NCBI GenBank assembly: GCA_902768065.1 | Contig: CACXJP010000047.1 | Location: 1-13,288, forward strand | DNA length: 13,288 nt | Direction of reading: 5' to 3' | Origin: an uncultured Erysipelotrichaceae bacterium | GTDB lineage: Bacteria; Bacillota_I; Bacilli_A; RF39; UBA660 | Shown: positions 6,128 to 13,288 of the stretch, one piece after another | How the letters are laid out: each line of letters starts with the position of its first letter | Position numbering within the stretch: position 1 is the first letter of the stretch | Made by a program: the position numbers and the translations under genes | Notes under the pieces: model-generated | The model's input: the letters and a program-made list of their open reading frames with translations, nothing else | The model's database searches: none | What the model was told of the DNA's origin: nothing

Positions 6128-6158
6128 AAAAAAAAGGATTGTTTTATAGCAATCCTTT
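6128..6158. terminator. Bidirectional terminator split by the IS insertion
   Basis: The stem AAAGGATTG (6133-6141) / CAATCCTTT (6150-6158), loop TTTTATAG, is preceded by a long A run. Removing the IS and one target copy restores a T run after the right arm (AATCCTTTTTTT at 7615-7626), so the original site was a symmetric terminator between two convergent genes. Now the plus-strand version has only TTT before IS sequence. The minus-strand version is still complete. Confidence 0.8.
6151..6158. repeat. Left copy of the 8-bp target-site duplication
   Basis: AATCCTTT directly abuts the left inverted repeat. The identical sequence at 7615-7622 abuts the right one. Eight base pairs is the usual duplication for ISL3-family elements. 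Confidence 0.9.
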
Positions 6159-6185
6159 GGTTGTATTATAAATAGTGTTGGTGAG
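6159..6185 (+). repeat. Left terminal inverted repeat (IRL)
   Basis: It begins GGTT. The inner 15 bases AAATAGTGTTGGTGA are identical to the reverse complement of the right end. Five mismatches lie between positions 5 and 11. Confidence 0.85.
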
Positions 6186-6213
6186 TGTAAATTCACTACA
6201 CTATTTTTATTTA
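6184..6213 (+). terminator. Possible read-in terminator at the IS left end
   Basis: AGTGTA (6184-6189) and TACACT (6197-6202) form a 6-bp stem with a 7-base loop, followed by ATTTTTATTTAT. It is short, but it is well placed to reduce transcription entering from the lipocalin-like gene. Confidence 0.4.
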
Positions 6214-6239
6214 TAAAAAAGACATAGGTTTGATACAAT
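6211..6239 (+). promoter_or_regulatory. Probable internal promoter of the transposase
   Basis: An extended -10, TGA-TACAAT (TACAAT at 6234-6239), has a weak TTATAA 17 bases upstream (6211-6216). Transcription would start near 6246, beyond the left arm of the inverted repeat at 6221-6231. Confidence 0.5.
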
Positions 6240-6279
6240 GTAATTGGTAATAAAACATTGAAAGGAATAAACCTATGTC
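6221..6279 (+). promoter_or_regulatory. Inverted repeat that can mask the transposase start codon
   Basis: GACATAGGTTT (6221-6231) is perfectly complementary to AAACCTATGTC (6269-6279). A nested stem, CAATGT (6236-6241) with ACATTG (6255-6260), lies inside. The transposase ATG (6275-6277) is within the right arm, and its AAAGGA ribosome site (6261-6266) is squeezed between the two stems. RNA transcribed from outside the IS would contain the whole hairpin. RNA from the internal promoter would lack both left arms. Confidence 0.7.
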
Positions 6280-7543
6280 TATGAATAATTATATATTAAA
6301 TTTACTAAATATTGAAGATAAAAATATTCTTATTTTACCTAATATTGAAGAAAGATTAATTAAAAACAAAAAGTATAAGATAATTGAGGGACTTTTAACT
6401 CATATTCCCAATCATTGTCCTTGTTGTGGATGTGTTAACGAATCTCATAACGATATCATAAAATGGGGTTATAGAAAAAATTGTAAAATAAAAATTCCTA
6501 AGATTTCTAATTGTTTTTCCTTATTAATTCTTCATAAACAGAGATTCTTTTGTAAAAATTGTAATAATACTTTTATTGCGGAAACTAGTCTAATTGATAG
6601 AAATAAAAATATTTCTAATAATACTGAACTTCAAATTAATCTTGAATTAATGATGAAACAAAGTGAAAAAGATATTTCTAAAAGGTTAGATGTTTCTGTT
6701 TCCAAAATTGATAGAAAATTAACTGATATTTCTTCTCATACTGTTTTAAGACATGCTTCACTTCCTGAATCTATGAATTGGGATGAATTTAAAGCTACCA
6801 AAGATACAAAAAGTAAAATGGCTTTTATTATTACTGATAATGAGAACGGTAATATTTTTGATATTCAAGACTCTAGAAAATCGATAGATTTAAATAAATA
6901 TTTTAGAAGATATCCAAAAAAAGAAAGAGAAAAAGTAAAACATATATCTACTGACTTTTATTCGGGATATATATTTCTAGCTAAAAGATTATTTAAAAAT
7001 GCTAAAATTTCTATTGATAGATTTCATATTGTTATTCAAGCATATAATGCTTTAAATACCACTAGAGTTAAGTTATGTCATAAATATAATCCTAATTATA
7101 ATAAACTAAAAGATTATTGGAAATTAATTGTTAAAAATGAGAATGACCTATCTGATAAAAAAGAATATTCAAAACACTTTAAAAAAGAAATATCACAAAA
7201 AGAAATTGTAAAATACTTAATTAATACCAATAAAGAATTAAAAGCTACTTATGAATGTTATCAAGGGTTAATCAATTCATTGAAAGATAAAGATTTTAAT
7301 AAATTTAAATCAATAATTTTACATTCAAATGAAAACATTTCTGATAAAATGAAACAAGCTTTAAAGTTATATAATAATAATTTAAAATATATAGAAAACT
7401 CTTTCAAATATGATATAAATAATGGAATTATTGAAGGAACAAATAATTTAATTAAATGTCTTAAGAGAATTGCTTTTGGTTATAGAAAATATGATCATTT
7501 TATAGCTAGAATTTTTCTTATTAAAGGCATTATAAAAGAGTGA
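6275..7543 (+). CDS. ISL3-family transposase (zf-ISL3 / DDE_Tnp_ISL3)
   Basis: A 422-residue transposase of normal family length. An N-terminal zinc-binding region has CPCCG (C48, C51) paired with FFCKNC (C93, C96). It is followed by a helix-turn-helix around 125-150 (KDISKRLDVSVSKIDRKL). The DDE catalytic triad is visible: D170 in NWDEF, D227 in ISTDFYSGY, and E387 in NGIIEGTNNLIKCLKR. The family pattern IDRFH (247-251) and the C-terminal KRIAFGYRKYDHFIARI block are also present. The protein cuts and rejoins the IS ends. The reading frame is intact and ends in TGA. The ATG at 6275 is favoured over the ATG at 6281 because AAAGGA lies 8 bases upstream. The start region is within a strong inverted repeat that should limit translation from read-in transcripts. 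Confidence 0.96.
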   Translation: MSMNNYILNLLNIEDKNILILPNIEERLIKNKKYKIIEGLLTHIPNHCPCCGCVNESHNDIIKWGYRKNCKIKIPKISNCFSLLILHKQRFFCKNCNNTFIAETSLIDRNKNISNNTELQINLELMMKQSEKDISKRLDVSVSKIDRKLTDISSHTVLRHASLPESMNWDEFKATKDTKSKMAFIITDNENGNIFDIQDSRKSIDLNKYFRRYPKKEREKVKHISTDFYSGYIFLAKRLFKNAKISIDRFHIVIQAYNALNTTRVKLCHKYNPNYNKLKDYWKLIVKNENDLSDKKEYSKHFKKEISQKEIVKYLINTNKELKATYECYQGLINSLKDKDFNKFKSIILHSNENISDKMKQALKLYNNNLKYIENSFKYDINNGIIEGTNNLIKCLKRIAFGYRKYDHFIARIFLIKGIIKE

Positions 7544-7557
7544 TTAAAAATCACTCT
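7537..7557 (+). terminator. Hairpin at the end of the transposase gene
   Basis: AGAGTGATT (7537-7545) pairs perfectly with AATCACTCT (7549-7557) around an AAA loop and contains the transposase TGA stop. No U run follows, so it may be a weak terminator or an RNA-stabilising stem rather than an intrinsic terminator. Confidence 0.5.
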
Positions 7558-7587
7558 CTATATACAATTCATTTATCAAATTTATTG

Positions 7588-7614
7588 TTCACCAACACTA
7601 TTTGACAAAGAACC
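7588..7614 (-). repeat. Right terminal inverted repeat (IRR)
   Basis: Read inwards from 7614 it begins GGTTCTTTGTC, the usual look of ISL3-family ends, and continues AAATAGTGTTGGTGA, identical to the inner part of the left end. Confidence 0.9.
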
Positions 7615-7622
7615 AATCCTTT
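7615..7622. repeat. Right copy of the 8-bp target-site duplication
   Basis: AATCCTTT adjoins the right IS end and matches 6151-6158 exactly. It is followed by the remaining T run of the former terminator and by the stop codon of the giant gene. Confidence 0.9.
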
Positions 7623-7624
7623 TT

Positions 7625-10600
7625 TTATGAATTTTTATTAATCATTGCATTTCTAAATGCTGTTAATAATTGATCATCATCAAGCTCATTTCCTGTTGGT
7701 TCATATCTTTCATATGTATAGTAATTGTATATATCCTGATTAGTTGGATATGACTTATACATAGATTCAAAACGAGGATTTATTTGTGATGTAGCTATAT
7801 AATCATGGAAACGAGTTCGACTTGTTAATCCATAGAAATATGATATTTCATAATCTCTTAAACGATCCTCTTCTGATACGCCTAATAATCCTTCTAGGAA
7901 GTATGCAAGTGTTCCTGTTCTATCAGAACCAATTGTACAGTGGAAATAAATATTATCTCCATTAACAACATATTCCATCGTTTTTCTTAGAGCATTTTTA
8001 ACTTTTCTATATTCAGCTAAATTTTCAGTTGTTATATATGGTGTTGCTGTTGGATTTACTAAATAATTAGTCATTACAATATCTCTTTTTGATGAAATAG
8101 GATTTTGATCATCATCATAATTACTTAATTTTGCCTGCCCTGTATTTCCATCACCAGTTTGTCTTAAGTCAATTTCTCTAGTAATACCTAGTTTTGTTAA
8201 TTCATTTATACCTGTTTGACCACTAGTAATTTGTGCTCCACGATATAATCTTCCATAATTTATAGTTCCTGTTACAGGTTGATTTGTATTTAAATCTGTA
8301 TAACTTACTGACATACCACCTAAATCACGAACATTTCTGATTGTACTCTTTATTGTTCTTCTCTCACCTGTTGCAGTTATAACACCATATTTTGTACTAT
8401 CTGTTTTTGATTCCCAATAATACGTTGTTCCTGGTATCATATTTGCAATATTACCACCATTTGATGTTGTATATGTAACTAAGCTTCCTTTTTGATTATT
8501 ATTGTATAAATATACATCTAAATCTTCATTCAATGATGTATTAAAATCTTTTGGTTGTTCACAAAATACACCAAGACTTGGTCCATCGCAACTATTAATA
8601 GAATTACATGCTGAACAATGATTTGCCGTAAATATACTATTCATATTATTCATGAATGTTTCATGGTCTGGAGATGTATCCGGTATCCATGAGCCTATAT
8701 TTGCAAAGTAAGATGTCATTGCATCACTTGTAATCGTATATAAAACTGGTGTGTATGATGAATGAAAACTCCATTTTGCATAGTAAGTTACTGTAGCAAC
8801 TTCTGTAGGTGTAAATGGAGTGAATGGTGTTTGAAGATTTTCATCTTTATACCATCCATCAAATGTATAAAGTCCTTTAGTTGGAGTTGGTAAGTCAGTT
8901 GCTGTAATTGGAGTATTTAATTCATATTCAGCTTGTGTTGTAGATACTTCTCCACCATTTACATTAAAGTTTATCAAATACTTAGTTTGAGTTACTACGT
9001 AATACAATTTTTGATATGTGATTCCATCTATTTCTTCTGTTTCATTATTAACTGGAGTTGATCCATTTTCTGGAGTAATTGTTACTCCTGAATTTGTTGC
9101 ACCATCTTTTCCTTCTATCAAACCATCATAGAATGAAATTGCTACTGGTGAATTAACTCCATATTTCATTCCACGTATGATTGGTGATGTAACATCATGA
9201 ACATGATTTACAGTACCAATTACTACTGTACCATTATTTACATTTTGAATACCTCCTGCTGCATTGTTTGTAGAATCTGATATAATTGTTCCTCCGGTGA
9301 TGTTTATAGTTCCTCCACTATAGTTCTGAATGGCTCCTCTATTACATCCACTATTTGTTTGATGAATTAATCCTCCAGATATGTTAATTACTGAATTTGC
9401 TATTACATTTTGAACTACTGGACGTTCTGGAGCTGATGAAGAAAAATCTCCACTAGATATGTTAACTGTTCCTTTATTATAAATAGCTCCTCTGTCGTTA
9501 GTATTACTAACAGTAGCATTTTCTATATACATAGTTGCATTTGAATCATTTTCTAAAGGTGCCATACCTGATCTTGCACATGTAAATGTACCACTTTTTA
9601 TTTTTAGTATTCCTTGATTATATAAAACATTATTTTTAGTTGATGCTCCGCATGATAATGTGTGATTGCCACCTACTAATGTAATAATTTTACTATTTGA
9701 TACGGTTGTTCTATTTGGAATATCTGTAATATCTTGTATAATTCTTATTTCAGTATCAGAACCACTAGGTGCAGCATTAATAGCACTAGATAAAGTTGAA
9801 TAGTAACTTGTTCCAATAGCTGCAACAATATTACTATTAACCCATCTTGCTCTATATGTTTCATTTTGAGTAATTACTTTGTTTGTATTTATTGGTATTG
9901 TTGTCATAGTAGTACCATCACATAAATACCATCTATCAAATACATATTCTTCTCTTGTTGGATCTTCTGGAAGTGCATTTCCAATTGTTGAACCATTTGC
10001 AACTTCTATAGTTGTTGGTTCTTCACCATTTCCTGGATCAAATGTAATTGTACTTGTATTACTTACTGTTGCGGAAATAACTTTTGTTTGTCCTGAAATA
10101 TTACCTGTAACTGTGATGGTTACATTTCCAATAGCTTCTCCATATACTGCATCACCAAGAGTTGATAAGATATTAGTGTTGCTTGATAAAAGTGTATAGT
10201 CTTCTACTAATCCTCCATTTGGTCCTGTTACAGATATATGACCAGTATCTCCTAGTTTAATAATTAGTGGACTTGGGTCGGTAGTAACTGACGCAATACC
10301 TATTTGTGCTTTCCAACTTGCTACTACTGTTATATCTGAACCTGATACTTCAGTTTCTGATGTAAATGGCATCATACTATTTCCATTAATAAACCATCCA
10401 TTAAATATATAATCTTCCTTTGTAGGATCATTTATCATCAACAATCCTAATGAATTACCATCTTCTACTTGTACTGTACCTAAAACCGTTGTATTATTAT
10501 CATCTTTAAATGTTACCGTTCTAAGTTCTGCTGGATTTTCACTCCAATGTGCATGATATGTGGCATCTGATGTTATTATCTCGTTTCCTTGATACATTGT

Positions 10601-13006
10601 TCCGCCAGTTTCTTGAGTATACCATCCATCAAAATGCATACCAGTTTTTTCTGCTGTTGGTAACTCAGAAATTGTTTCTCCATCCACAACATCTAAAGTA
10701 TTTGGTGAGATTGATAATGTTCCACCATATGTCTCAAATGTTATTGTGTGAATTTCTTTGTATCGAGCATGGTATGTAACATCTGCTGTTATTGTTTCAT
10801 TTCCTTGATATTTTGTACCACCATGTTCCTCTGTATACCAACCATCAAAATAATATCCTGGCTTCTCTGCTGTTGGTAACTCAGAAATTGTGTTTCCATC
10901 TACTACTTCTAGAGTATTTGGTGAGATTGATAATGTTCCACCATATGTTTCAAATGTTACTAGGAAAATATCTTTCCAATGTGCATAGTATGTTGTATCT
11001 GAATGAATTGTTTCTGTTCCATCAACTCTTACTCCATTTGCTGTATACCATCCAGCGAAGTAGTATCCTGGTTTCTCTGCTGTTGGAAGTTCTCCAACTT
11101 TTCCACCACTATTTACTTCTTTTGATGCAAATGATGCAGTTCCACCATCAGCATCAAATGTAACTGTATGTTTTACAATAACTTCTGGTTCTAATTTTAT
11201 ATACATATTTGAAAGTGTTCCAATAAAATGTCTCTGAGTTTCTGTTCCAAGTTCATTTTTTGGTCCTGCTCCAAACCAAGTGGTAAGATTAAATTCCGGA
11301 TTATATTCGTGTGTGGTTAAGAATGTTTTTGGTCCACCATTTATACTATAATAGATATTTCCATCAGTTCTATAAATAACAACATTTGTTACTCCGTTTG
11401 AATCTACTACATATTCTTGATTAGCACTTTCAGTATGTCTTGCTTGTAATACAAAATAATTTGTATCATCTCTTCTCCTAAATACTAAACCTGGAAAGCC
11501 TGTTTTTTCTTGTTTTGTGTTCATTAGTGTTGCTCTATTTTCATTATCAGCAATTACATAATTATCTATTGTGAATCCTATTTCATAATCCCTATTAATG
11601 TTTGAATGTGAATATAGTGAAACACCTGTATCAATATATTTATTAGAAGTTGCCGTATAATCAATATTTCCACTAGTTGAATTTACTGTACTAATACAGT
11701 CATTTGATCCACTAGTTATATCTGTTTCAGCACCATTAAATGTACATGAACCAGGTATATGGAATACATATTCTAAGTTATCTAGGCTTTCCTCCCATTT
11801 AGCATATAAAGTGATATTTCTAGTTACTATATCTGATGAAGTTATTTGTGTTGTATATGTTGTATCTGTATACCATCCTGCAAACTTATAACCAACTTTA
11901 CGTGACTTTGGAAGTGTTCCAATTTCATCCCCATCATTTTTGATTATTCTAGAGACTGCAGAACCTCCTTGAGTATCAAAAGTAATATAATAAGTCTCTC
12001 TTTCTTTATATCCATCTATTGTATCAAATGGAAGTTCAATTACTGGACGAACTGTATTAACACTATCAGTTTTATTTGGGTTTTGAACTACTGAGAATTC
12101 TGATTGAATTCTGATTAGTTGATTATTTACTTTATCTATCCAAATTCCTGCTCTTCCAAGGCTACTAGATTGATATTTACTATTTTCCATCATATATATA
12201 CATCCATGAGTGTAAGATTTATCATTTAGATACATAGGGTTTCCACATGCTGTTAGTATGTCATCACCATTTATATATCTTGATACCTTATCATCAAATG
12301 TTGTTAATGAAGGATTAGTCCATGTAGTTGAATCAGGTAGATATGCTTTACCTTCATCATATGTATAGTTCATTCTTGATTGAGAGGAATCCATTTGTCC
12401 TGTTTCATCAAAGCTAGTATAGTGAACTAGTGCTCCTTTATTTTGTTCACCTTCTATTTTACGAATGTAATAGAATCTTTCTGTTGTTGGACTATATATT
12501 CCATCATTATTAACATCACAATCATAGGCATCTCCTGCAGTCGGATAAGTATTTATTGGAATTGTTCCATATGTAATTGTATCTCCAACAGCATAATTGT
12601 GTAATAAGCATCCTCCACCAGATGAACATGTTTCTGTATGTAGAGTTCCAGGGGCTGCTTTTTTACATATAACTTTTTGCCAGTGAGCATAGTAAGTTAC
12701 ATCCCCTGTAACAATTGTACTTGCATGAATTTTAGTACTGCCATCTTCTGTATACCATCCAACAAAATTATATCCTTCTCTTGTTGGAATAGGTAGTTTT
12801 CCAATCTCTGCATTTAATGTTCTTGTAATAGATGGAACACTTTCTCCACCTGTTGAATCAAAATCAATTGTGTACGAAGTTGCTGGATCTAGAACACTTA
12901 TATATACTTTAGTATTATATACATCTCTATATATTGCATTAGAACTTTTATAACCTATAAATAAGAAGCACAAAAAGAAAATTAAAACTACAATTAAGAA
13001 TTTCAA
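7625..13006 (-). CDS. Giant secreted InlB B-repeat protein with C-terminal tyrosine phosphatase, 1793 aa
   Basis: Residues 1-24 are a signal peptide or anchor ending SSNA. Then come B-repeat 1 (45-109); a Cys-rich domain (113-335, with a DVNNDG calcium-loop-like motif); B-repeat 2 (338-405); a LamG-like region (412-606); B-repeats 3-6 (613-898); a Big_2-like segment (900-985); B-repeat 7 (986-1055); a beta-helix-like region (1060-1300, with GAIQNYSGGTINITGGT); B-repeat 8 (1343-1412); a region with four cysteines (1464-1482); and a beta-sandwich with the PGTTYYW motif. The C-terminus (about 1554-1790) is a bacterial tyrosine phosphatase: NVRDLGG, GRLYRGAQ, REIDLRQ and the active loop HCTIGSDRTG (C1690, R1696). 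There is no LPxTG or other cell-wall anchor. The protein probably binds other cells or glycans outside the cell while presenting a phosphatase. The start is a TTG at 13006 with no clear ribosome site; an in-frame stop lies just upstream. It follows a secreted-protein gene by 20 bases. Confidence 0.9.
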   Translation of the reverse strand: MKFLIVVLIFFLCFLFIGYKSSNAIYRDVYNTKVYISVLDPATSYTIDFDSTGGESVPSITRTLNAEIGKLPIPTREGYNFVGWYTEDGSTKIHASTIVTGDVTYYAHWQKVICKKAAPGTLHTETCSSGGGCLLHNYAVGDTITYGTIPINTYPTAGDAYDCDVNNDGIYSPTTERFYYIRKIEGEQNKGALVHYTSFDETGQMDSSQSRMNYTYDEGKAYLPDSTTWTNPSLTTFDDKVSRYINGDDILTACGNPMYLNDKSYTHGCIYMMENSKYQSSSLGRAGIWIDKVNNQLIRIQSEFSVVQNPNKTDSVNTVRPVIELPFDTIDGYKERETYYITFDTQGGSAVSRIIKNDGDEIGTLPKSRKVGYKFAGWYTDTTYTTQITSSDIVTRNITLYAKWEESLDNLEYVFHIPGSCTFNGAETDITSGSNDCISTVNSTSGNIDYTATSNKYIDTGVSLYSHSNINRDYEIGFTIDNYVIADNENRATLMNTKQEKTGFPGLVFRRRDDTNYFVLQARHTESANQEYVVDSNGVTNVVIYRTDGNIYYSINGGPKTFLTTHEYNPEFNLTTWFGAGPKNELGTETQRHFIGTLSNMYIKLEPEVIVKHTVTFDADGGTASFASKEVNSGGKVGELPTAEKPGYYFAGWYTANGVRVDGTETIHSDTTYYAHWKDIFLVTFETYGGTLSISPNTLEVVDGNTISELPTAEKPGYYFDGWYTEEHGGTKYQGNETITADVTYHARYKEIHTITFETYGGTLSISPNTLDVVDGETISELPTAEKTGMHFDGWYTQETGGTMYQGNEIITSDATYHAHWSENPAELRTVTFKDDNNTTVLGTVQVEDGNSLGLLMINDPTKEDYIFNGWFINGNSMMPFTSETEVSGSDITVVASWKAQIGIASVTTDPSPLIIKLGDTGHISVTGPNGGLVEDYTLLSSNTNILSTLGDAVYGEAIGNVTITVTGNISGQTKVISATVSNTSTITFDPGNGEEPTTIEVANGSTIGNALPEDPTREEYVFDRWYLCDGTTMTTIPINTNKVITQNETYRARWVNSNIVAAIGTSYYSTLSSAINAAPSGSDTEIRIIQDITDIPNRTTVSNSKIITLVGGNHTLSCGASTKNNVLYNQGILKIKSGTFTCARSGMAPLENDSNATMYIENATVSNTNDRGAIYNKGTVNISSGDFSSSAPERPVVQNVIANSVINISGGLIHQTNSGCNRGAIQNYSGGTINITGGTIISDSTNNAAGGIQNVNNGTVVIGTVNHVHDVTSPIIRGMKYGVNSPVAISFYDGLIEGKDGATNSGVTITPENGSTPVNNETEEIDGITYQKLYYVVTQTKYLINFNVNGGEVSTTQAEYELNTPITATDLPTPTKGLYTFDGWYKDENLQTPFTPFTPTEVATVTYYAKWSFHSSYTPVLYTITSDAMTSYFANIGSWIPDTSPDHETFMNNMNSIFTANHCSACNSINSCDGPSLGVFCEQPKDFNTSLNEDLDVYLYNNNQKGSLVTYTTSNGGNIANMIPGTTYYWESKTDSTKYGVITATGERRTIKSTIRNVRDLGGMSVSYTDLNTNQPVTGTINYGRLYRGAQITSGQTGINELTKLGITREIDLRQTGDGNTGQAKLSNYDDDQNPISSKRDIVMTNYLVNPTATPYITTENLAEYRKVKNALRKTMEYVVNGDNIYFHCTIGSDRTGTLAYFLEGLLGVSEEDRLRDYEISYFYGLTSRTRFHDYIATSQINPRFESMYKSYPTNQDIYNYYTYERYEPTGNELDDDQLLTAFRNAMINKNS
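10529..10960 (-). repeat. Two tandem 216-bp B-repeat units, recently duplicated
   Basis: Two adjacent 72-residue units (residues about 683-754 and 755-826) share FETYGGTLSISPNTL, VVDG, TISELPTAEK, DGWYT and YQGNE. DNA identity is high over long stretches; for example, both carry the same run at 10701 and at 10917, exactly 216 bp apart. A third unit (residues 613-682) is clearly related but more diverged. Such units change copy number by slippage or unequal recombination. Confidence 0.85.
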
Positions 13007-13026
13007 TCGTTTTTATTATTTGATTA

Positions 13027-13288
13027 TTACTGTAATGCTTGTCTTGCTATAACGTTGATATCGACTTCTTTTTCATTTACAATGTTTGAACTACTTGTTG
13101 CTTTAAATGTTAATGTATGTGATTTTGTTTTATTCTCATCACTATATGCAATTGTTCCAACATTTGAGAATGTTACTTTATTATTTACTTCTTGTATAAA
13201 TTCTCCATTATCTAGAGCAACACTTACACCATTTGGTAAGCCATCAATTACAATCGAATAAATCATATCTACTTGTGATTGACTCGTA
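13027..13288 (-). CDS. 3' end of a secreted beta-rich protein gene, possibly TasA/CalY-like (partial)
   Basis: The open frame enters from the right edge and ends at a TAA at 13029-13027; the first complete codons read TSQSQVDMIYSIVIDGLP. The visible 87 residues look like an extracellular beta-sandwich: a YSIVIDGLPNGVSV strand pair, GEFIQEVNNKVTFSNVG, then KSHTLTFKATSS and a final VDINVIARQALQ strand. This resembles the C-terminal half of camelysin/TasA-type or SipW-dependent small surface proteins, but the match is by pattern only. The ATG at 13266 is internal, not a start, because the frame stays open upstream. The next gene begins 20 bases downstream on the same strand, so the two are probably co-transcribed and both exported. 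Confidence 0.65.
   Translation of the reverse strand, partial: TSQSQVDMIYSIVIDGLPNGVSVALDNGEFIQEVNNKVTFSNVGTIAYSDENKTKSHTLTFKATSSSNIVNEKEVDINVIARQALQ

Larger units (their letters stand above)
6159..7614 (+). mobile_element. Complete ISL3-family insertion sequence, 1456 bp
   Basis: The element has terminal inverted repeats of about 27 bp: GGTTGTATTATA then AAATAGTGTTGGTGA at the left, and GGTTCTTTGTCAAATAGTGTTGGTGA when the right end is read inwards. The outer GG and the inner 15 bases match perfectly, with mismatches between them. It carries one intact transposase gene and is flanked by an exact 8-bp duplication, so the insertion is probably recent and the element may still be active. It inserted into a transcription terminator, which hardly harms neighbouring reading frames. 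Internal features are a read-in hairpin, a promoter, a start-codon-masking inverted repeat and a terminal hairpin after the transposase. Confidence 0.95.

Noticed and set aside
10529..11160. Regular repeats that could suggest a CRISPR array
   Set aside because: The units are 216 bp, contiguous and in frame, and encode B-repeat protein domains. There are no short repeats with unique spacers.
9879..11163. Plus-strand open frames opposite the B-repeat region
   Set aside because: They are antisense shadows. Their apparent repeats (H/L/F-rich) only reflect the tandem B-repeats on the minus strand.
13055..13261. Plus-strand open frame at the right edge
   Set aside because: It is the complement of the secreted beta-rich protein gene, whose frame continues past the window edge and whose product is plausible.
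13027..13266. A complete 79-residue gene starting at 13266
   Set aside because: The frame stays open upstream to the window edge and no ribosome site precedes this ATG, so it is the tail of a longer gene.
1..13288. Possible use of TGA as tryptophan (Mycoplasma-like code)
   Set aside because: Two good genes end in TGA at the expected family C-terminus, and Trp in conserved GWY motifs is TGG.

Overview
The window is very AT-rich, uses ATG starts behind AGGTGA/GGAGG-type Shine-Dalgarno sites, and carries sigma-A-type promoters and hairpin-plus-U terminators. TGA acts as a stop (the tnpV-like gene and the IS transposase both end in TGA) and tryptophan is TGG, so the code is standard bacterial, not Mycoplasma code 4. 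Together with a giant InlB B-repeat surface protein of a style common in gut Firmicutes, this suggests an uncultured low-GC member of the Bacillota (a Bacilli/RF39- or Erysipelotrichia-like lineage). The lineage is inference; no rRNA or tRNA is present to test it.

Layout. (1) 1-870, minus strand: a scarred mobile-element edge. It holds the start of an unrecognised gene that overlaps a TnpV-family gene by 8 bp, then a decayed, frameshifted N-acetylmuramoyl-L-alanine amidase remnant, then a terminator. (2) 858-2887, minus: an orphan helical protein and a ClC-family chloride channel/transporter. (3) 2977-3390, plus: a two-TM potassium channel, divergent from the ClC gene. (4) 3422-5661, minus: a zinc-ribbon membrane protein and a 522-aa protein with an N-terminal calcineurin-like metallophosphoesterase joined to a probable nucleotidyltransferase-fold region. 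(5) 5791-6126, plus: a small membrane-anchored lipocalin-like protein. (6) 6159-7614: a complete 1456-bp ISL3-family insertion sequence with inverted repeats and an exact 8-bp target duplication (AATCCTTT). It sits inside the bidirectional terminator that once separated genes 5 and 7. (7) 7625-13006, minus: a 1793-aa secreted protein with eight InlB-type B-repeats, a LamG-like region, a beta-helix-like region and a C-terminal tyrosine phosphatase with an intact CX5R loop. (8) 13027-13288, minus: the 3' end of a secreted, beta-rich protein gene just upstream of it, probably in the same operon.

How the parts fit. The two ion-channel genes share a divergent promoter region. Genes 7 and 8 look like a surface-protein operon. 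The IS insertion is the most informative event: it leaves the giant gene without an adjacent terminator, so its transcript should run antisense through the transposase to the terminator copy retained on the far side. The IS itself carries a hairpin that would hide the transposase start codon on read-in transcripts but not on transcripts from its own promoter. The candidates for unfamiliar biology are the phosphoesterase/nucleotidyltransferase fusion and the exported B-repeat tyrosine phosphatase.
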